Assembly (NCBI GenBank): GCA_007922305.1
Contig: ML677373.1
Span: 15,244,709-15,308,708, forward strand
DNA from: Dermatemys mawii
Taxonomy: Eukaryota > Chordata > Testudines > Dermatemydidae
Length of the DNA stretch: 64,000 nucleotides
Direction of reading: 5' to 3'
Under the pieces are notes generated by a model. The model saw nothing but the letters and a program-made list of their open reading frames with translations, was not told the DNA's origin and searched no databases. Positions 11,916 through 23,965 of this stretch are shown here, one piece after another (the first letter of the stretch is position 1; each line of letters opens with the position of its first letter). Position numbers and translations under genes: made by a program.

Positions 11916-12667
11916 TTACTGTGTGGGGAACACCAAATTCAATGGGAGTTGAGGGCACTCAGTACTTTTCAGTATAGGTCTCTTATTGTTCTTGCTATAA
12001 CTGACTCTTGTTCAATAGGAATATTCCTGGGATGAGCTTTCTGGTTATGGGTCTGCTTCTTACTACAGTGATCAATGACAAATCTCCCAGTGTCTTCAGT
12101 AGAAGCAAAATTAGGGCCTATATGATTTTTATTCTAGTGAAATCAAATATATGCTAAACACTACAATTCACAAGTGACAGAGAAAGAAGTACATATAATT
12201 CTTATAAATAAATTGGTAGAAAGTATCAAGTATCAAACCCACAGAACACAGTGAATATCTGTACTTTCTTTCCATTTTAATTGCATGCTGAGCCCACAAC
12301 AAAACCAGCCTTTGTAATTTATATAAACCACACAACTGAATAAGCGCTAAGACTGGCAGGCAGAGAGGGAAACATTTATTGAACAATTGTTCAGTTTTGA
12401 TGAATCAGACATTTCTTAATCCAAACAGCAAGACTATCAACCATTGGGATTATAGAGGGGAAAAAAGACCTTTAATTAAGGTTATTAATTGCATTGACAC
12501 TGTATTTCCCTTAGTGCTCTAATAAATTAAAATGTTCTGGGAGAGAGAATTGGCAGGAACCCAAACAATGCATTTTTGACCCTGCTTTCAGACAAACATA
12601 TATGACATAAGATCAGTTCCAAAAGAAATGCAAGTTAATGACCCATACACTAGTAGCATTCATCCTA
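11916..12667. other. Non-coding DNA, no feature assigned
   Basis: AT-rich sequence with no recognised repeat or exon. The 72-residue minus frame at 12168-12386 has a hydrophobic run but no start context or family resemblance. Confidence 0.4.
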
Positions 12668-12800
12668 GAGAGGAAGCATAATGAATAAGGCACTGAACTA
12701 GGAGACCAGAGACCTGGATTCTATTCCCAGCTCTGCCACTGACGTACTGAGTGACCTTGAGCAAATTACTTATCTCTCTCTTATGTGTAAGACTTGGTCA
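12668..12800 (+). mobile_element. MIR-like CORE-SINE
   Basis: Shows the tRNA-derived head and CORE of MIR: 'gaggaagcataatgaataaggcactgaactaggagaccagagacctgg', 'tctattcccagctctgccactgac', then 'gtgaccttgagcaaattactt'. These are the classic box B, CORE and 'gaccttgggcaagt' positions. Diverged copy. Confidence 0.7.
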
Positions 12801-13239
12801 GCATGCTAAAGCCACTGGCCAGTACAGATTTCCTTATTAAAAACTACTATAAAACCTCTAAATGGAAAATAAATAGCAGGCTAATCATTTCCTACAGTTG
12901 TCATGCATTTTTGTAACACCTTCCACCACAGGGAGAGACATGAGTGTGCATATCTAATCAATAAACATTGAATGTTAGTCCAAATTGGAGAAGACTATTT
13001 TAGCACTGAAATCTAGGTCTCAAATGGCATGTGCGTGCATAAAACTGGCTTTTCCAGTTTCCTTTTGGTATTTCATTTTTACTGGAATCTCCTCAGAAAA
13101 GTAATAATACAAGAGTGACCTATCTACTCTCACAGTCAAGCATATCAGAAAAAAAACACTTTATCATTCTTTGCAATTTGAAAGTTTTAACTTCATTTTG
13201 ATACTGCTTCACAAGCATTAGTGACTCCTTACATCTCTC

Positions 13240-13355
13240 TGCCTGAGTGAGACAAGTATTTCCTCATTTTACAGTGGAGAAAGTAAGTGACTTGCCTAAG
13301 GAGTCATTGAGAGGGCAGGAAAGCGGGCTTGTTAGTCCTCTGACCAGACCATGGA
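13240..13355 (-). mobile_element. MIR-like CORE-SINE fragment
   Basis: 'cctcattttacagtggagaaagtaagtgacttgcctaagg' is the reverse complement of the MIR tail and CORE; 'ggttagtcctctgaccaga' (as ttagtcctctgacc) follows. Only part of the SINE is present. Confidence 0.6.
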
Positions 13356-14186
13356 AATATGCCTCTCTTTTTGAGCTGTAATGATACCTTTCACTCTATA
13401 AAAGCATTATTTATTAGTGGTAATTAAATCACTGCCTAATACAACATGGTAAATGCCATGCTTGGTATTTTTCTTATTTTAAGTTATAGTGAATTTTCCT
13501 GACCATTTAAACAAATATCCCATGAGCAGGGATACAGGAGGACAGAAGTTGGGAGGCCTTAACTCATCCCTCCATAGTACTACACTTCTTTTTTTTTTTA
13601 AGCAATTTTTTCATAGACCCTGATGATCCCAATGTAAAAATATAAAGCTGATGGACAAGTGTTTAGAGAAAAAGAGATAAGCCACAGCATGGGCTCGTAC
13701 ATACTTTATAACTTGTTTTTCATTAAGCCAAAACATTTCCAGAACCATTCACAGGGGATGCATACATAAATCTTACATTATGCTAACAGAGTTTGAGCTG
13801 CACACACACTGGCCCCTGCACACCAACTGCAAAACATATCCAGGAGAGCAATACAAAAATAAATTATAAATAGAACCAATACATAGTTTGTCTCTCTCAT
13901 TAAAATTGCAGCCACTTCCTACCCCCTACTGCAGCGACACCACAAAGCCATCAGCACATCAGATTAGGGGAACATAAGAATGGGTGCGGGTATGGGTGTG
14001 TGTACACTGAGGGAGATGAAAACACCATATTTCCTTGGAAACCCATGTGATCAGCAGATCTGTCTCACCTTATCTCTTCTGCTACAGAACAATTACTCTT
14101 GTGAAGTAGCAGGGGGGCATTTCAGCTACTGTCATTGAAAAAGGTACCAAAGGGGTGCATTCTGCTCTGGTGTTCACAAACCATTC

Positions 14187-14187
<1 letters not shown>

Positions 14188-14233
<46 letters not shown>

Positions 14234-14243
14234 NNNNNNNNNN

Positions 14244-14330
<87 letters not shown>

Positions 14331-14340
14331 AAAAGAAAAG
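14188..14340. repeat. (GAAA)n microsatellite containing an assembly gap
   Basis: Near-perfect tetranucleotide tract of about 150 bp, one strand all purine, ending in a slightly irregular gaaaaagaaaag. The overlapping open frames of K-E-R or S-F-F-L repeats are products of the 4-bp unit read in different frames, not genes. True length is unknown because of the gap. Confidence 0.97.
14234..14243. other. Assembly gap (10 N)
   Basis: Ten undetermined bases inside the GAAA tract. A fixed small N run in a simple repeat usually marks an unresolved repeat length. Confidence 0.98.
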
Positions 14341-15429
14341 ACTAAGATTGCCTTCCACAGCACCTAAAATTTGTCACACACTTTAAAGAAAATCCTACCA
14401 TACTGATCACAAAAATGTGCAGTGAAATATTAAGCAGATAGCCTCTTTGGTCAGGAGAGGCATAGAAAATGGAGGATCTAAGTGACAAAACAGTGATGCC
14501 GTAACACATGAAATTCAACAGCTGAGGTATTTAATGCTAAACTTAATATAGTCACAGAGTTCACTTCAAATCCTGGAGTCTGATTTCCATGTGGTTACAT
14601 TTTTCCTTTAAAATAAAAGTTTAAGGTTTGTTCTACAGATGTTCTGTTCTTTTTAAGACACTTGATTTAATTTTAAATCCTTTCCTCTATGATCTATGTA
14701 TTAAATAAAAACCCACTTTATTTTCTAGTCTTGTAGTCAAATTCGGACCTGATACATCTTCACTGAAATAAATGATGCCTGCTTATCAGGACTAACTTGG
14801 GCTTTTCTCCCCTTCCCACTCATGAACCAGCAAAGAGAAACATGCACTAGCACAGAATAGATTTGTCAGTCTAAACCAGCAGAGGGCCCTGATGCAAGCA
14901 GTTATGCGGCAGTTATCTGAAAATCAATTAGAATAGACTATCCAAGAGTCTGAAGGACAAATAGTAACTACACTAGAAAAGTAGAAGACTACAGGTCAAG
15001 AACTGTAATGCCTTTTGAAGGAGGATTGCTGACAATGCTGTAATATTATTCTGAACTTGATTACTAAGCCAGCAACTATCGGGAGAAGTGCTTACATGCT
15101 TAAGGCAGTGGTAGTTTAAATAACTACTAAGTTTTGTCTTTACTAAAGCCGTTGATCCAAAACTATCACAAGATGTTACAGACAAAGGAAATGAATTAGT
15201 TCAAATGCTTAAATATAAATTTACCTTTGGCCTGAGATCAAGTGTGGACCTTTTCAGTCACAAAGGTGTTTTGTTTTGTTTTTGAGACAGAGAGAGAAAT
15301 ATAGGGTTAGGGTTGGAAATGGGAGATCACAATGGAAATCATTTTTATCTTTGCATTTATTATTATTATTAAATATATTTAGACTGTAGCAGGATCCAAA
15401 ACACACTGATGGCTTTCCAAACACAGGCT
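14341..15429. other. Non-coding DNA, little assigned
   Basis: AT-rich; a partial copy of the short palindromic repeat type may lie at about 14735-14790 (attcggacctgat...). No exon or RNA gene seen. Confidence 0.4.
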
Positions 15430-15528
15430 CTGATTCTCCTCTCATTTACCTCTGTGTTAAGCTGGAGTAACTCCATTGAAAGCACTGGAGTTACACCACT
15501 TGAAAACTGATGAGAGGGGAAAATCAGG
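15430..15528. repeat. Foldback repeat (gattctcctctcat type)
   Basis: Outer arms ctgattctcctctca (15430) and tgagaggggaaaatcag (ending 15528) pair almost fully. Inside, 'ggagtaactccattgaaag' mirrors 'cactggagttacaccac'. It is a compact ~99-bp element capable of forming one long hairpin and belongs with 40838 and 53139. Confidence 0.65.
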
Positions 15529-17916
15529 CCCACAGACCCTACATTTAGCATAAGGAATAGCTAGAGAACAATGTAGGCTGCAATAGCTGATTCATTTCCT
15601 ATTCCCGAATTATATTTCCGAAAGCTCAGATATCTCCAAAAGGTTGCTTCCACCTTCTGAAAACATACACAACACAATTTATTTTTAGAGATGTACAGAA
15701 ATGTCTTGCCTGCATAGCAAATTGCGCATATGCTCCTGGATCTATATGCCAGTTTTGTGAGAGTTCAAGATTTCTGTGGTTTTTGCTTTAATTAACCAGA
15801 ACGAATTTTCCATTAATTCTGTGAAAGCAAAAAGCAGTTTGCAGAAAACTGCATTTTCCTTGGACACAGCTCCCTGCTGCCCCCAGATGAACAGCAATTG
15901 GAAATTCTTCTACTGCTGACCTTCCTATACTGCTGTGTGAGACATTATTTCTCCTTACAAAGATTCTGATTTATCAAACTAATTAAGCATACCCCCAATT
16001 TTATGTGTGATCACTTAAAGAAACTACCTTATATGCTCAAGGATAGGCACATGCACATGCTTAAGTGCCTTGCTGAATCAGGGCCAAAATGTGCAACTTT
16101 TCTCCTTTCCCTTGCCATCTTTTACACAATATGGATATGCTGCTCCTATCCCCGTCAAGAACTCCTCCTTTTGATCAGCACCGCTGCTCTTCATTCTGCC
16201 TGCACAGGAATCCTGTGTACTGCCAGTTCTGTTTTAAAACAAGAGATGCAAATATTCAACTTCCTATGATCTTTTATCAAATGAATAATCTTCAGTAGAT
16301 TCAACATCACTTTCTTTTAATGTCTGCCCCTGTGAACTCCTTACACCACAAAACCCACAGAGGATAATCTTTAAAAAATTAAAATATACTCCATTTTCCT
16401 GACTCCTATGATCTTTTCTTCTTCCCCATTTATTGTCATCATCAATTAAAAAACACTCTTTTCATCTATGCCACTATCATCTTCACTGAGAACTCCCCTG
16501 AAGCCATTTCTTGCTTGCTACATAGAATATTTGTATTTACTCTCTAAAATATCTTTCAATGAGCCTTTATTTAAACCACTCGATTGGAACATTCTGTTAT
16601 TAAGAATCAAAGGGAGTCATTTAATTTTAGCTTGGTGAAAAGCATTCATTTTTAACCAATTTACATCAGTTACCAGATAGAATTATTATGCTTCCTCCAT
16701 GGAAGACAGCCAACCAGCAAGTGGACAACAAGCATGTACATCTCTTTGAGCTCTCTTCTTTCACTAGCAATGAATCTTTCTTCTCCTGCACATGTAATGA
16801 AGATCTCAAAGCCCTCCCCGCAACCTGAGATGCCACCTCAAGTCCAGGGACACTTTCTGGTTAGCAGCCAAAGCTCTCAAAACCTTGGGACCATCACCAA
16901 AAGGCAAATGGCAGAGGCTGTGGTAGAACTAGATCAAGAATCAAGACCTGATCACAGATCCTACAGATCAACTCTCTGGCTTCACTTTGCCATGTAAGAT
17001 CTGACATAGGAGTTATTCTGAAATGCATAAACAGAGATGAAATACAAAGATGCAGACAGGACACACAAAGATTTGGTGAAAGCACAATCCCCACCTCGCA
17101 ATACAAATAATAATAAAAAAAGACATGAGCTTTTTGTTTATGATTTGTTGGCTGACATTAACATAGCCTTGTATAAACTCATCAAATTAGCTTATTTTCC
17201 AATTTTCCTGTAGCTTATTTCTAGGAAACTAATTTCTGAACGTCTAAATCCCTTAAGAAAGATACTCATGGAAAAACATAAATCAAATTGTAAACAAGTT
17301 GACAGTTTCTTGCCGGGACAATGCTGGAAATAAGATGTGCATTTCAAGGGTCCTTTCCCTTCTTAAATAAATAAATCAGAGAATCTCTTTATGATGATTT
17401 ATTTGTACATCTAAATGCAGAAGTGTCATTTATCATTCACAGCGCAATATACCCATCCCCACACATCATATAAATTCACTGAGTTATGCTTCCTCTTATA
17501 CTATAATTTACATCTCTTGTTTTTCAACTACTAAATTCCAATCACAGGTGTATCATTTCCCCGTATTATCCCTTAGCTGTAAGTTTCACAAAATGAAAGT
17601 TACTAACAAATATGCTTTATAGATTAAAAACTAAATGTTTAAATACAATTTATATTTTTATATATATCACATCAATATTCATGTCATAAATTGCCAAGCT
17701 ATGTAATAAACTGCATTTATGATTAACCTGTAACCATATTACGTGCACTGTGCCTACCAGCCTATTTGCCCCAGGACTTATTCTAAGTTAGCAAACCTCT
17801 CTGAAACTTGAAACTGTTGCCATTTTCTTTTTTAAAAAATACCTAGGACATATTTATATTTCCCCTGAAATGCAGTATTTCTCCCACAATCTACACTGGT
17901 CAATGGACTAGCATTG
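15529..17916. other. Non-coding DNA, little assigned
   Basis: A partial short repeat ('gcacatgcttaagtgccttg...gaatcagggcc', about 16050-16085) is the only recognised element. Open frames at 16003-16298 and 16734-17106 overlap on both strands and show no domain. Confidence 0.4.
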
Positions 17917-19137
17917 AATCATAGAAATGTAGGGCTGGAAGGGGCCTTGAGAAGACATCAAGTGCAGTCCCCCATGCTAAGGCAGGACCAAGTAAACCTA
18001 CACCATCTCTGACAGGTGTTTGTCCAACCTGTTCTTAAAAACCTCCAATAATGGGGATTCTAAAACCTCCATTGAAAGCCTATTTCAATGCTTAACTATC
18101 CTGATAGCTAGAAAGTCCTTCCTGATACCTAACCTAAATCTCCCATGCACAGGTTAACTCTATTTCTTCTTTTTCTACCTTCAGGGGACAGTGAAAACAA
18201 CTTAATACTCTCCTCTTTATAACAGACTAACATATTTGAAAATTGTTATCAGGTCCCAACATAGTCTTTTCTCAAGGCTAAGCATGCCCAGCATTTTTAA
18301 CTTTTGTGTCTAAGTCAGGCGTTCTAAACCTTTTATTATTTTTGTAGCTCTCCTCTAGACTCTCTCCAATTTGTCCATATCTTTCCTAAAGTGTGGCACC
18401 CTGAACTGGACACACTACTGAACTGAGGCCTCACCAGTGCTGAGCAGAATGGGACAATTACCTCCCACCTCTTACATACAACACTGATGTTAATACAGCC
18501 CAGAATTATATCAGCGTTTTTGCAACTGCATCACATTGTAGACTCATATTCAATTTGTGATCCAATTATAAGATCTGGGCCCTGTTCTGCAGTACTACCA
18601 CCTCACCAGTTACTTCTCATTATCTGTGATTTGATTTTTCCTTCCTAAGTGAAGTACATCACACTTTGTTTAACTGAATTTCATCTTGATGAATTCAGAC
18701 CAATTCATCAACTTGTCAAGGTCCTTTTGAATTCTAATCCTGTTCTCCACAGTGCTTTCAACTCTTCACATCTTGGTATCATCTGTAAAATTTATAAGCA
18801 TGGTCTTCGCTCCATCCTCCAAGTCATTCATGAAAACATTGAATAGTACTGGGCCTGGGAGTGACCCCTGAGGGACCTCACTAAACACGCCCTCCCATAT
18901 GACATGAACCATAGATAACTATTCTTAGAGTACAGTCTTTCAACCAATTGAGCACCCACCTTACAGTCATTTCACTTAGATCACATTTCCCTAGTTTGCT
19001 TATGAGAATGTCATGTGGGACTGTATCAAAAGTCTTACTAAAATTGAGATATATCACGTCTACTGCTTACCCACATCCACTAGGCCAGTTATCCTGTCAA
19101 AGAGCTCTTTGCCATGGTCAATTACTATAATGAAAAG
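17917..19137 (-). mobile_element. CR1-type LINE: degenerate ORF2 RT domain plus 3' end
   Basis: Read on the minus strand from 19137, this encodes the second half of a CR1 reverse transcriptase in broken frames. First comes a YL-N-F-S-K-T-F-D-T-V-P-H motif (minus of about 19030-19070). Then V-P-Q-G-S near 18870 and a catalytic-site relative F-T-D-D-T at about 18770-18795 (usual CR1 form F-A-D-D-T). The C-terminal region follows, and finally the 3' UTR ending in the typical ttctatgattc (17917-17930). Multiple stops make it dead. It is 5' truncated at about 19137. Plus-strand frames at 18649-18846 and 18948-19130 are antisense shadows. Confidence 0.85.
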
Positions 19138-20519
19138 AGTGATGCAGAATCCAAGACAGTGCTAGATCAGTGACAGATTCAAGGTTTGATACTTCAAAAT
19201 CCACTGTAAAGGGGATATTGTCAGCTTTTTTGCTGAGCACAAAGCACTTGCTTTTAGACCTGGAAGGGCCTCAGATACTAGACTTGATAACTGCAACCCG
19301 AGTAACTTGATGTACAGAGAAGTTATTTTAGGAAATTTTAAAAGGTTACTGAAAATGTGTTATTTGTAATTCTCACCCTGTGAGCCCTGTACATTTGGAT
19401 TCATGATACAGAGCCACCTGGGATTTATATGGAGAGGGATACATAAAGCAGCACTTTGTCAGGTGCCATGCCAGTGTAAAAAGGTGCAGTAATTTCCACT
19501 GATTCACCAAACCAGTTGAGTCTATTAGCTGCAAACCGGGGATAGCGTCTCTCTGAAGGCAGAGGGCCTGAAGGGAGCACACAAAGGTTCCAAACCAAGA
19601 GAAATCCTAAGAACCAGCTTAGCTCAGGACAAAGTTTAGGCTGAGGTTTGTTTTGTTAAGTTTACAATAAAGGCAAGCCCCAGAGAAGTGGGTGGATACT
19701 AACCCAGAAGGTGTGTGCTGTGTTGAGGAAGGGATGAGGGCTAATATCCATTCACAAATACACATTTTTTTCCTCAAAAAAAAAAATATCTCTGAGGTTG
19801 ATTCTGTGCAAAGTGCAGCCATCACAGAACAGACGATGGCAAGGTACGGTGTAAAAATTTTATCGGCACTCATTTGGGATTGGGGCAAAGTGCCTTCTTG
19901 CAGACACTGAATATATCTATCAGGAAGTGCAGGGGCAGGAGAAAGTAGGCTAGAGAAACACAGAGTTTAGGGATTCTTTGAGTAAGACACAAATTCTGGT
20001 TCTGTCTATTACATTGTTGTTATAATAGTTAAATAAAACAATTTCACTGAAATCCAAGCCACCTGGCATCTTTGAGAATACAACAGGAACGACCCCTGTG
20101 CTAAACATGCATGGCTTGAAACTCGCATCTATAAAGCCTTAATACCATTCCATTTTAGAGAATATATACTCTGTTAAATCCCCCAGTGTGGTGTAATTAT
20201 AGACTGTGGATTCTGACCATAAAACCAGTATTCCCACACCAAAGAGGAACACTCCAGTTGAATGGCAGGAGGGGAGGGGAAGACGAGGGATTTCCATTGG
20301 CACAGAGCCAGGACAGACTCCTATGTTAGCTCCTCTTGCTTCCCGCATAGAAATAGGTGTAACCAAAATGCCCATATGCTGCACTCATCCATGGCTACAG
20401 CTTTGCTATCTGTTAACAGCGAGCGTAAATGAGAGCTGCTCCCAGACTGCTTTAATTTATGTGAGGGGACTGATTCTGTTGATAGAACCCCCAGGATCAC
20501 GCAGGACACAAAGATAGGC
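19138..20519. other. Non-coding DNA, no feature assigned
   Basis: No recognised repeat family over about 1.4 kb. The 103-residue plus frame (20206-20517) runs up to the LTR border and overlaps open frames on the other strand, with no domain resemblance. Confidence 0.4.
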
Positions 20520-21186
20520 TGTAGTGGGGTGGTTACCCGCTCCAGCCCTGAAAGGGATAAAACCCAGCCCTTGTAGAGGGCCGGGGCTGAGAGAAAAGCC
20601 AAGGCTGATTAGGAAGGCAGCCACAGCTGGGGCCAGGCCCAATTAGGGCCGAGCTGACCCTTATAAAAGGTCTGAGAAGCAGGAGCTGGACATTCTCTCT
20701 CTAGCTCTCTCTAGTTTCTACCTGGCTGCCTGAGGCAACGGGTACTGAGGGAGCAGCAGTGCTGGGGAAGGGGCAGGCTCAGCTGGAGAGCTCAGTCCTG
20801 GTGATCTCCCAGGGTGCGGCCTGATACTAATGCTTAAAAGGTACTGGGCTTCAGGGAAGGCAGCAGGTCCAACCCCCACCTCCCTATGAGTGGCGTTTAC
20901 ACTGCAGTCTGCCCCAGGGAGTGGGGGCTTGATGATGACTGGCAGTAGCCCTAGACTGAGGCAAGGTGGGGATTAGAGGGTGGGGGTTCCCCAGGGAGCA
21001 GAGAGCCAGAATGTGGGGGTATTGCCAGAGGCAGCACCCCAGATAAAGGGGCATCAGGGCCAGGAGGGATACAGGGCCAGCGGACAGCGAGACACTGGCC
21101 TGCAGAGGGCGCTCTGGGCTGGAAAGAGCTAACTCCCCAGACGGCCAGCAGGAGGCGTCATAGGGGTGACTCATCGCGCAGCTACA
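20520..21186 (+). mobile_element. Solo LTR, family L, with perfect 5-bp target duplication
   Basis: Begins TGTAGTGG and ends GCTACA, the TG...CA termini of a long terminal repeat. The five bases before it (20515-20519, taggc) and after it (21187-21191, taggc) are identical, which fixes both borders. Length is 667 bp and GC content is higher than the flanks. A TATA box lies at 20662-20669. No internal retroviral or Gypsy coding region adjoins, so it is a solo LTR, probably left by recombination between the two LTRs of an insertion. Relatives lie at 41885-42684 and, reversed, at 61960-62667. The superfamily (Gypsy or ERV) is not decided by the LTR alone. Confidence 0.85.
20662..20669 (+). promoter_or_regulatory. 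TATA box of the solo LTR
   Basis: tataaaag about 140 bp into the LTR, followed about 35 bp later by a CT-rich stretch (ttctctctctagctctctct). This is a plausible polymerase II start region marking U3/R. The same motif is conserved in the other two copies. Confidence 0.6.
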
Positions 21187-21894
21187 TAGGCATTACACCC
21201 CTTTTCTCTTCAGCCTCACAGGCATGTGCTGTTTGCAGATGCATTAGACTCCAAGATCTGGCCCATTGTTTTTCTATAAAGTTAAGCCACAGAAATAATG
21301 CACTTGGTAATATAGCACTATACACTATAGTTCAGGAAATCTAACTGTAAGGGTGCAGTGGATAAGAAAACACACATTTTCAAAACACTGTTGAAAATAT
21401 TTCCTTATCAAAACCAGTTGACATTCTGATAGTTGTGTGCTTCTACATGAAAAGCTAAGAATCTGCTCTTTGCCAATTACGAACAGGATGCTTCAAAAAA
21501 CTCTTGCTCTAAATATACAGCCTAGCAACAGCAGCATGAACTAACTAGTGAAATGTGTCTTTATGTACATTATATGCGAACACCAATACAACTCATGTTG
21601 CATAACAAGGTCAAGCAGGAAATTGAAAATTAAATGCCAGTATTACATTAGCAGTTTTCTGAAGGGCACTTCAGAAAATAGTTTGTGCACATACACACAC
21701 ACACACAAAGGAATGTCATTCACTTTTATTAATTTAATCATACTTTCTATGACATTCAACTTTCTCTGGGTTTCCTTTTAACATTTTTAAACCAATACTT
21801 AATAAAAAAAATAAAAAATCAAAGGAACAGGGTGTGCTGCTCTAGGGATTAAGGGTCACATTTTCACAAGTGCTTAAATGACAATGGAGACTAC
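21187..21894. other. Non-coding DNA with a short CA tract
   Basis: Contains a short (CA)n run at about 21691-21708. Otherwise AT-rich with no recognised feature. Confidence 0.4.
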
Positions 21895-22168
21895 GGGCAG
21901 ATCTACACCATCCACCAGATCAGTTGGTAGCAATCGATTTATCGTGTCTAGTCTAGACTCAATAAATTGATCCCTGAGTGCTCTCCCGTCAACTTCGGTA
22001 CTCCACCGCTGTGAGAGGTGCAGGTGGAGTCAGTGGGGGAACAGCAGCAGTTGACTCAGCGCCGTGGTAAGACGACCTAAATACGTCTACTTCAGCAATG
22101 CTATTCCCGTAGTTGAAGGTACATATCTTAGGTCGATTTCCTCCTCCTCCCTCCCCATAGGCCAGGGC
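21895..22168 (-). mobile_element. Non-autonomous DNA transposon, family A, copy 2
   Basis: Reverse orientation relative to the copies at 11600 and 63106. It carries gatttatcgtgtctag/tctagac (an internal palindrome), 'gagtgctctcccgtcaactt', 'ctccaccgctgtgagaggtg' and 'ttgactcagcgccgtggtaag'. The left end gggcagatctacacc corresponds to the gtagacatgccc-type end of copy 1. The right end is eroded. Confidence 0.65.
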
Positions 22169-22235
22169 TAAGTTCCACTTTAAATACTGACCTGTATGGT
22201 TCCTTACAGAAGCCTATGTCCCACTGACTTTCAAT

Positions 22236-22425
22236 GAGACTTAGGACCAGATTTACAAAGGGTTTTAGGTGCCTAAACATGCAGATAGGAACTTTTAAAA
22301 ATCCCAATAAAGCACTTATCTCCCTCTTTAGGCACTTTTTAAAATCTGTTCCTATATCTCACTGAAAGGTTCCTAAGTCAGTTTTGTAAATGAGACTTGA
22401 GCACTTTTGAAAGTCTGACCCCAAA
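22236..22425. repeat. Foldback repeat (gattttcaaagg type)
   Basis: 'ccagatttacaaagggttttaggtgcctaaa' is mirrored by 'tttaggcactttttaaaatctg' and later 'gacttgagcacttttgaaagtctga'. Short inverted segments give a hairpin-forming repeat related to the ones at 7955 and 42770. Confidence 0.45.
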
Positions 22426-22864
22426 TCACTTTAAATGAATTTGCTGAGGCAGGAAAAAAGTCCTGTTTACAAAGCTGAGCCTGAATTAACGGTTTCCATT
22501 TGCGTCATGATGTTATAAAGCCTATGCTCTGGAGCTGCTGTAAATTACTCGTCGAGTTTTGCAGACTCTACCATACACACAGAATACTCCTGCACATTTT
22601 TTTTAAACAAACGTACAAAGAATTACAGCCACAGCACATCCTTAAACAACTCCACTTGCTCTCCATTAATTTCAGAAACCATTTCAAGACTTCTCTCCAT
22701 ATATTTTAAACCCTTTATGGGCTTGTTCCCACTAACATCCTCTTATACATACAGATGTGTAAGAGTGGCAGAATCTAGACTTTTCTTACAAGGATTTGGA
22801 GGACCAAATTTCAGTTACACCAATGTAAATTCAGACTAATGCCATGCACTGTAATGGTTACTTT

Positions 22865-23965
22865 AGGGACACAGCCATATATTTTGTCTTCCCTTTGTTG
22901 ATGAACAAACCTACTTGTTTTGCTGTATCTGTCAAAAGGCCAGGCTTCTCTTCCTTTAAGCAACGTGCTGAGCTAAGCAGGACAATGTTATCAGCAAAAA
23001 TGAAGTGATCCAATTGTGTTTTTTCATTTGTCCATAAAATTCCTCAGTTGCCTTCTGTGGTTACTTGTCTCATGACATAGTCAAAGGCCTGTGCAAACAA
23101 TAGTGGGGACATATCACACCCTTTCCTGACTCCAGTTGTTTCTGCAGATCATTGGGTGCTGATGTCACCATCTCTGACCACACATCTGGCATTAATATAC
23201 AGATCCTTGATTATTCTAATTATTTTGCTGCTCTCTGTACTATGCCATAATTTCCCAAAGATGGTCTCTGTGTACACTGTCAAAAGCCTTCTAGAAATCT
23301 AAAAAAGGTAACAGGTACTTGCCACTCCATAGGTTGTTCTATATTTCTGAGAACAATATGGTCTGAACATGATCTCAGTGGCCTAAAAACTGCTTGATCC
23401 CCTCTAAATTGAAGATCTATTTGTTTCTTGATACATTTTAGGATGATTTTCCACATGTATTTCCGAGGCACTGACTATAATATGATTCCTCTTCACTTAT
23501 TGCAGTTGGTAAGGTCAACCTTCTTTGGCGATTTTACTATAAGGCCTTTCTTACACTGGGTTGGCTTCTTTTTTTCATTCCTCATTCTATGCAAAAACAT
23601 AAGGAAGTCTGAAGGGCTGTTTCATCACTTACTTTAAGCATGTCATCAGTAACGTTATCCTTTCCAGCTGCTTTCTCATTTTTTAATTTACTGATGACTT
23701 TTCTAGCTTCTTCCATTGTAATATCTCTTAAATCAATATCAATTTATAGTGGTAGGTCTTCAGCACAGATTTCTAATAATTCACTCGGGCATGGTCTACT
23801 TAAAACAACCCGAAAACATTCTGCTTATCTTCTCCTTTGTTCTTCTTCTGAACAAAGTGTCTTTCCATCTGCATCTAATAGGCCCTCCAGCTGCACTCCT
23901 CATTATGTCTAGGAAAGGTTTTCTCTCTTTCATAACCCCCATGAATGAGAAAGAACAGACCTTCT
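22865..23965 (-). mobile_element. Degenerate non-CR1 LINE reverse transcriptase
   Basis: Read on the minus strand from about 23965 the broken frames give, in order: K-A-A-G-K-D-N (start of RT), a 'GLIVKSPKK-DLTNCNK-RGI' block, a 'DQAVFRPLRSCSDHI' block (usual Q-A-G-F-R), an 'F-L-E-G-F-D-S-V-H-R-D' block (usual F-x-K-A-F-D-S-V), 'KGCDMSPLLFA' (usual Q-G-C-x-L-S-P-L-L-F) and F-I-F-A-D-N-I-V-L-L-S at about 22970-23010. FADN replaces the catalytic FADD, and there are several stops, so it is inactive. The motif style differs from CR1 and is closer to RTE-like LINEs, but I cannot settle the clade. Plus-strand frames in the region are shadows. Confidence 0.75.

Noticed and set aside
14082..14386. 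Frames of K-E-R or S-F-F-L repeats
   Set aside because: Pure products of the GAAA microsatellite read in different frames.
20206..20517. 103-residue frame as an exon before the LTR
   Set aside because: Overlapping open frames on both strands, no splice-bounded conservation or domain.
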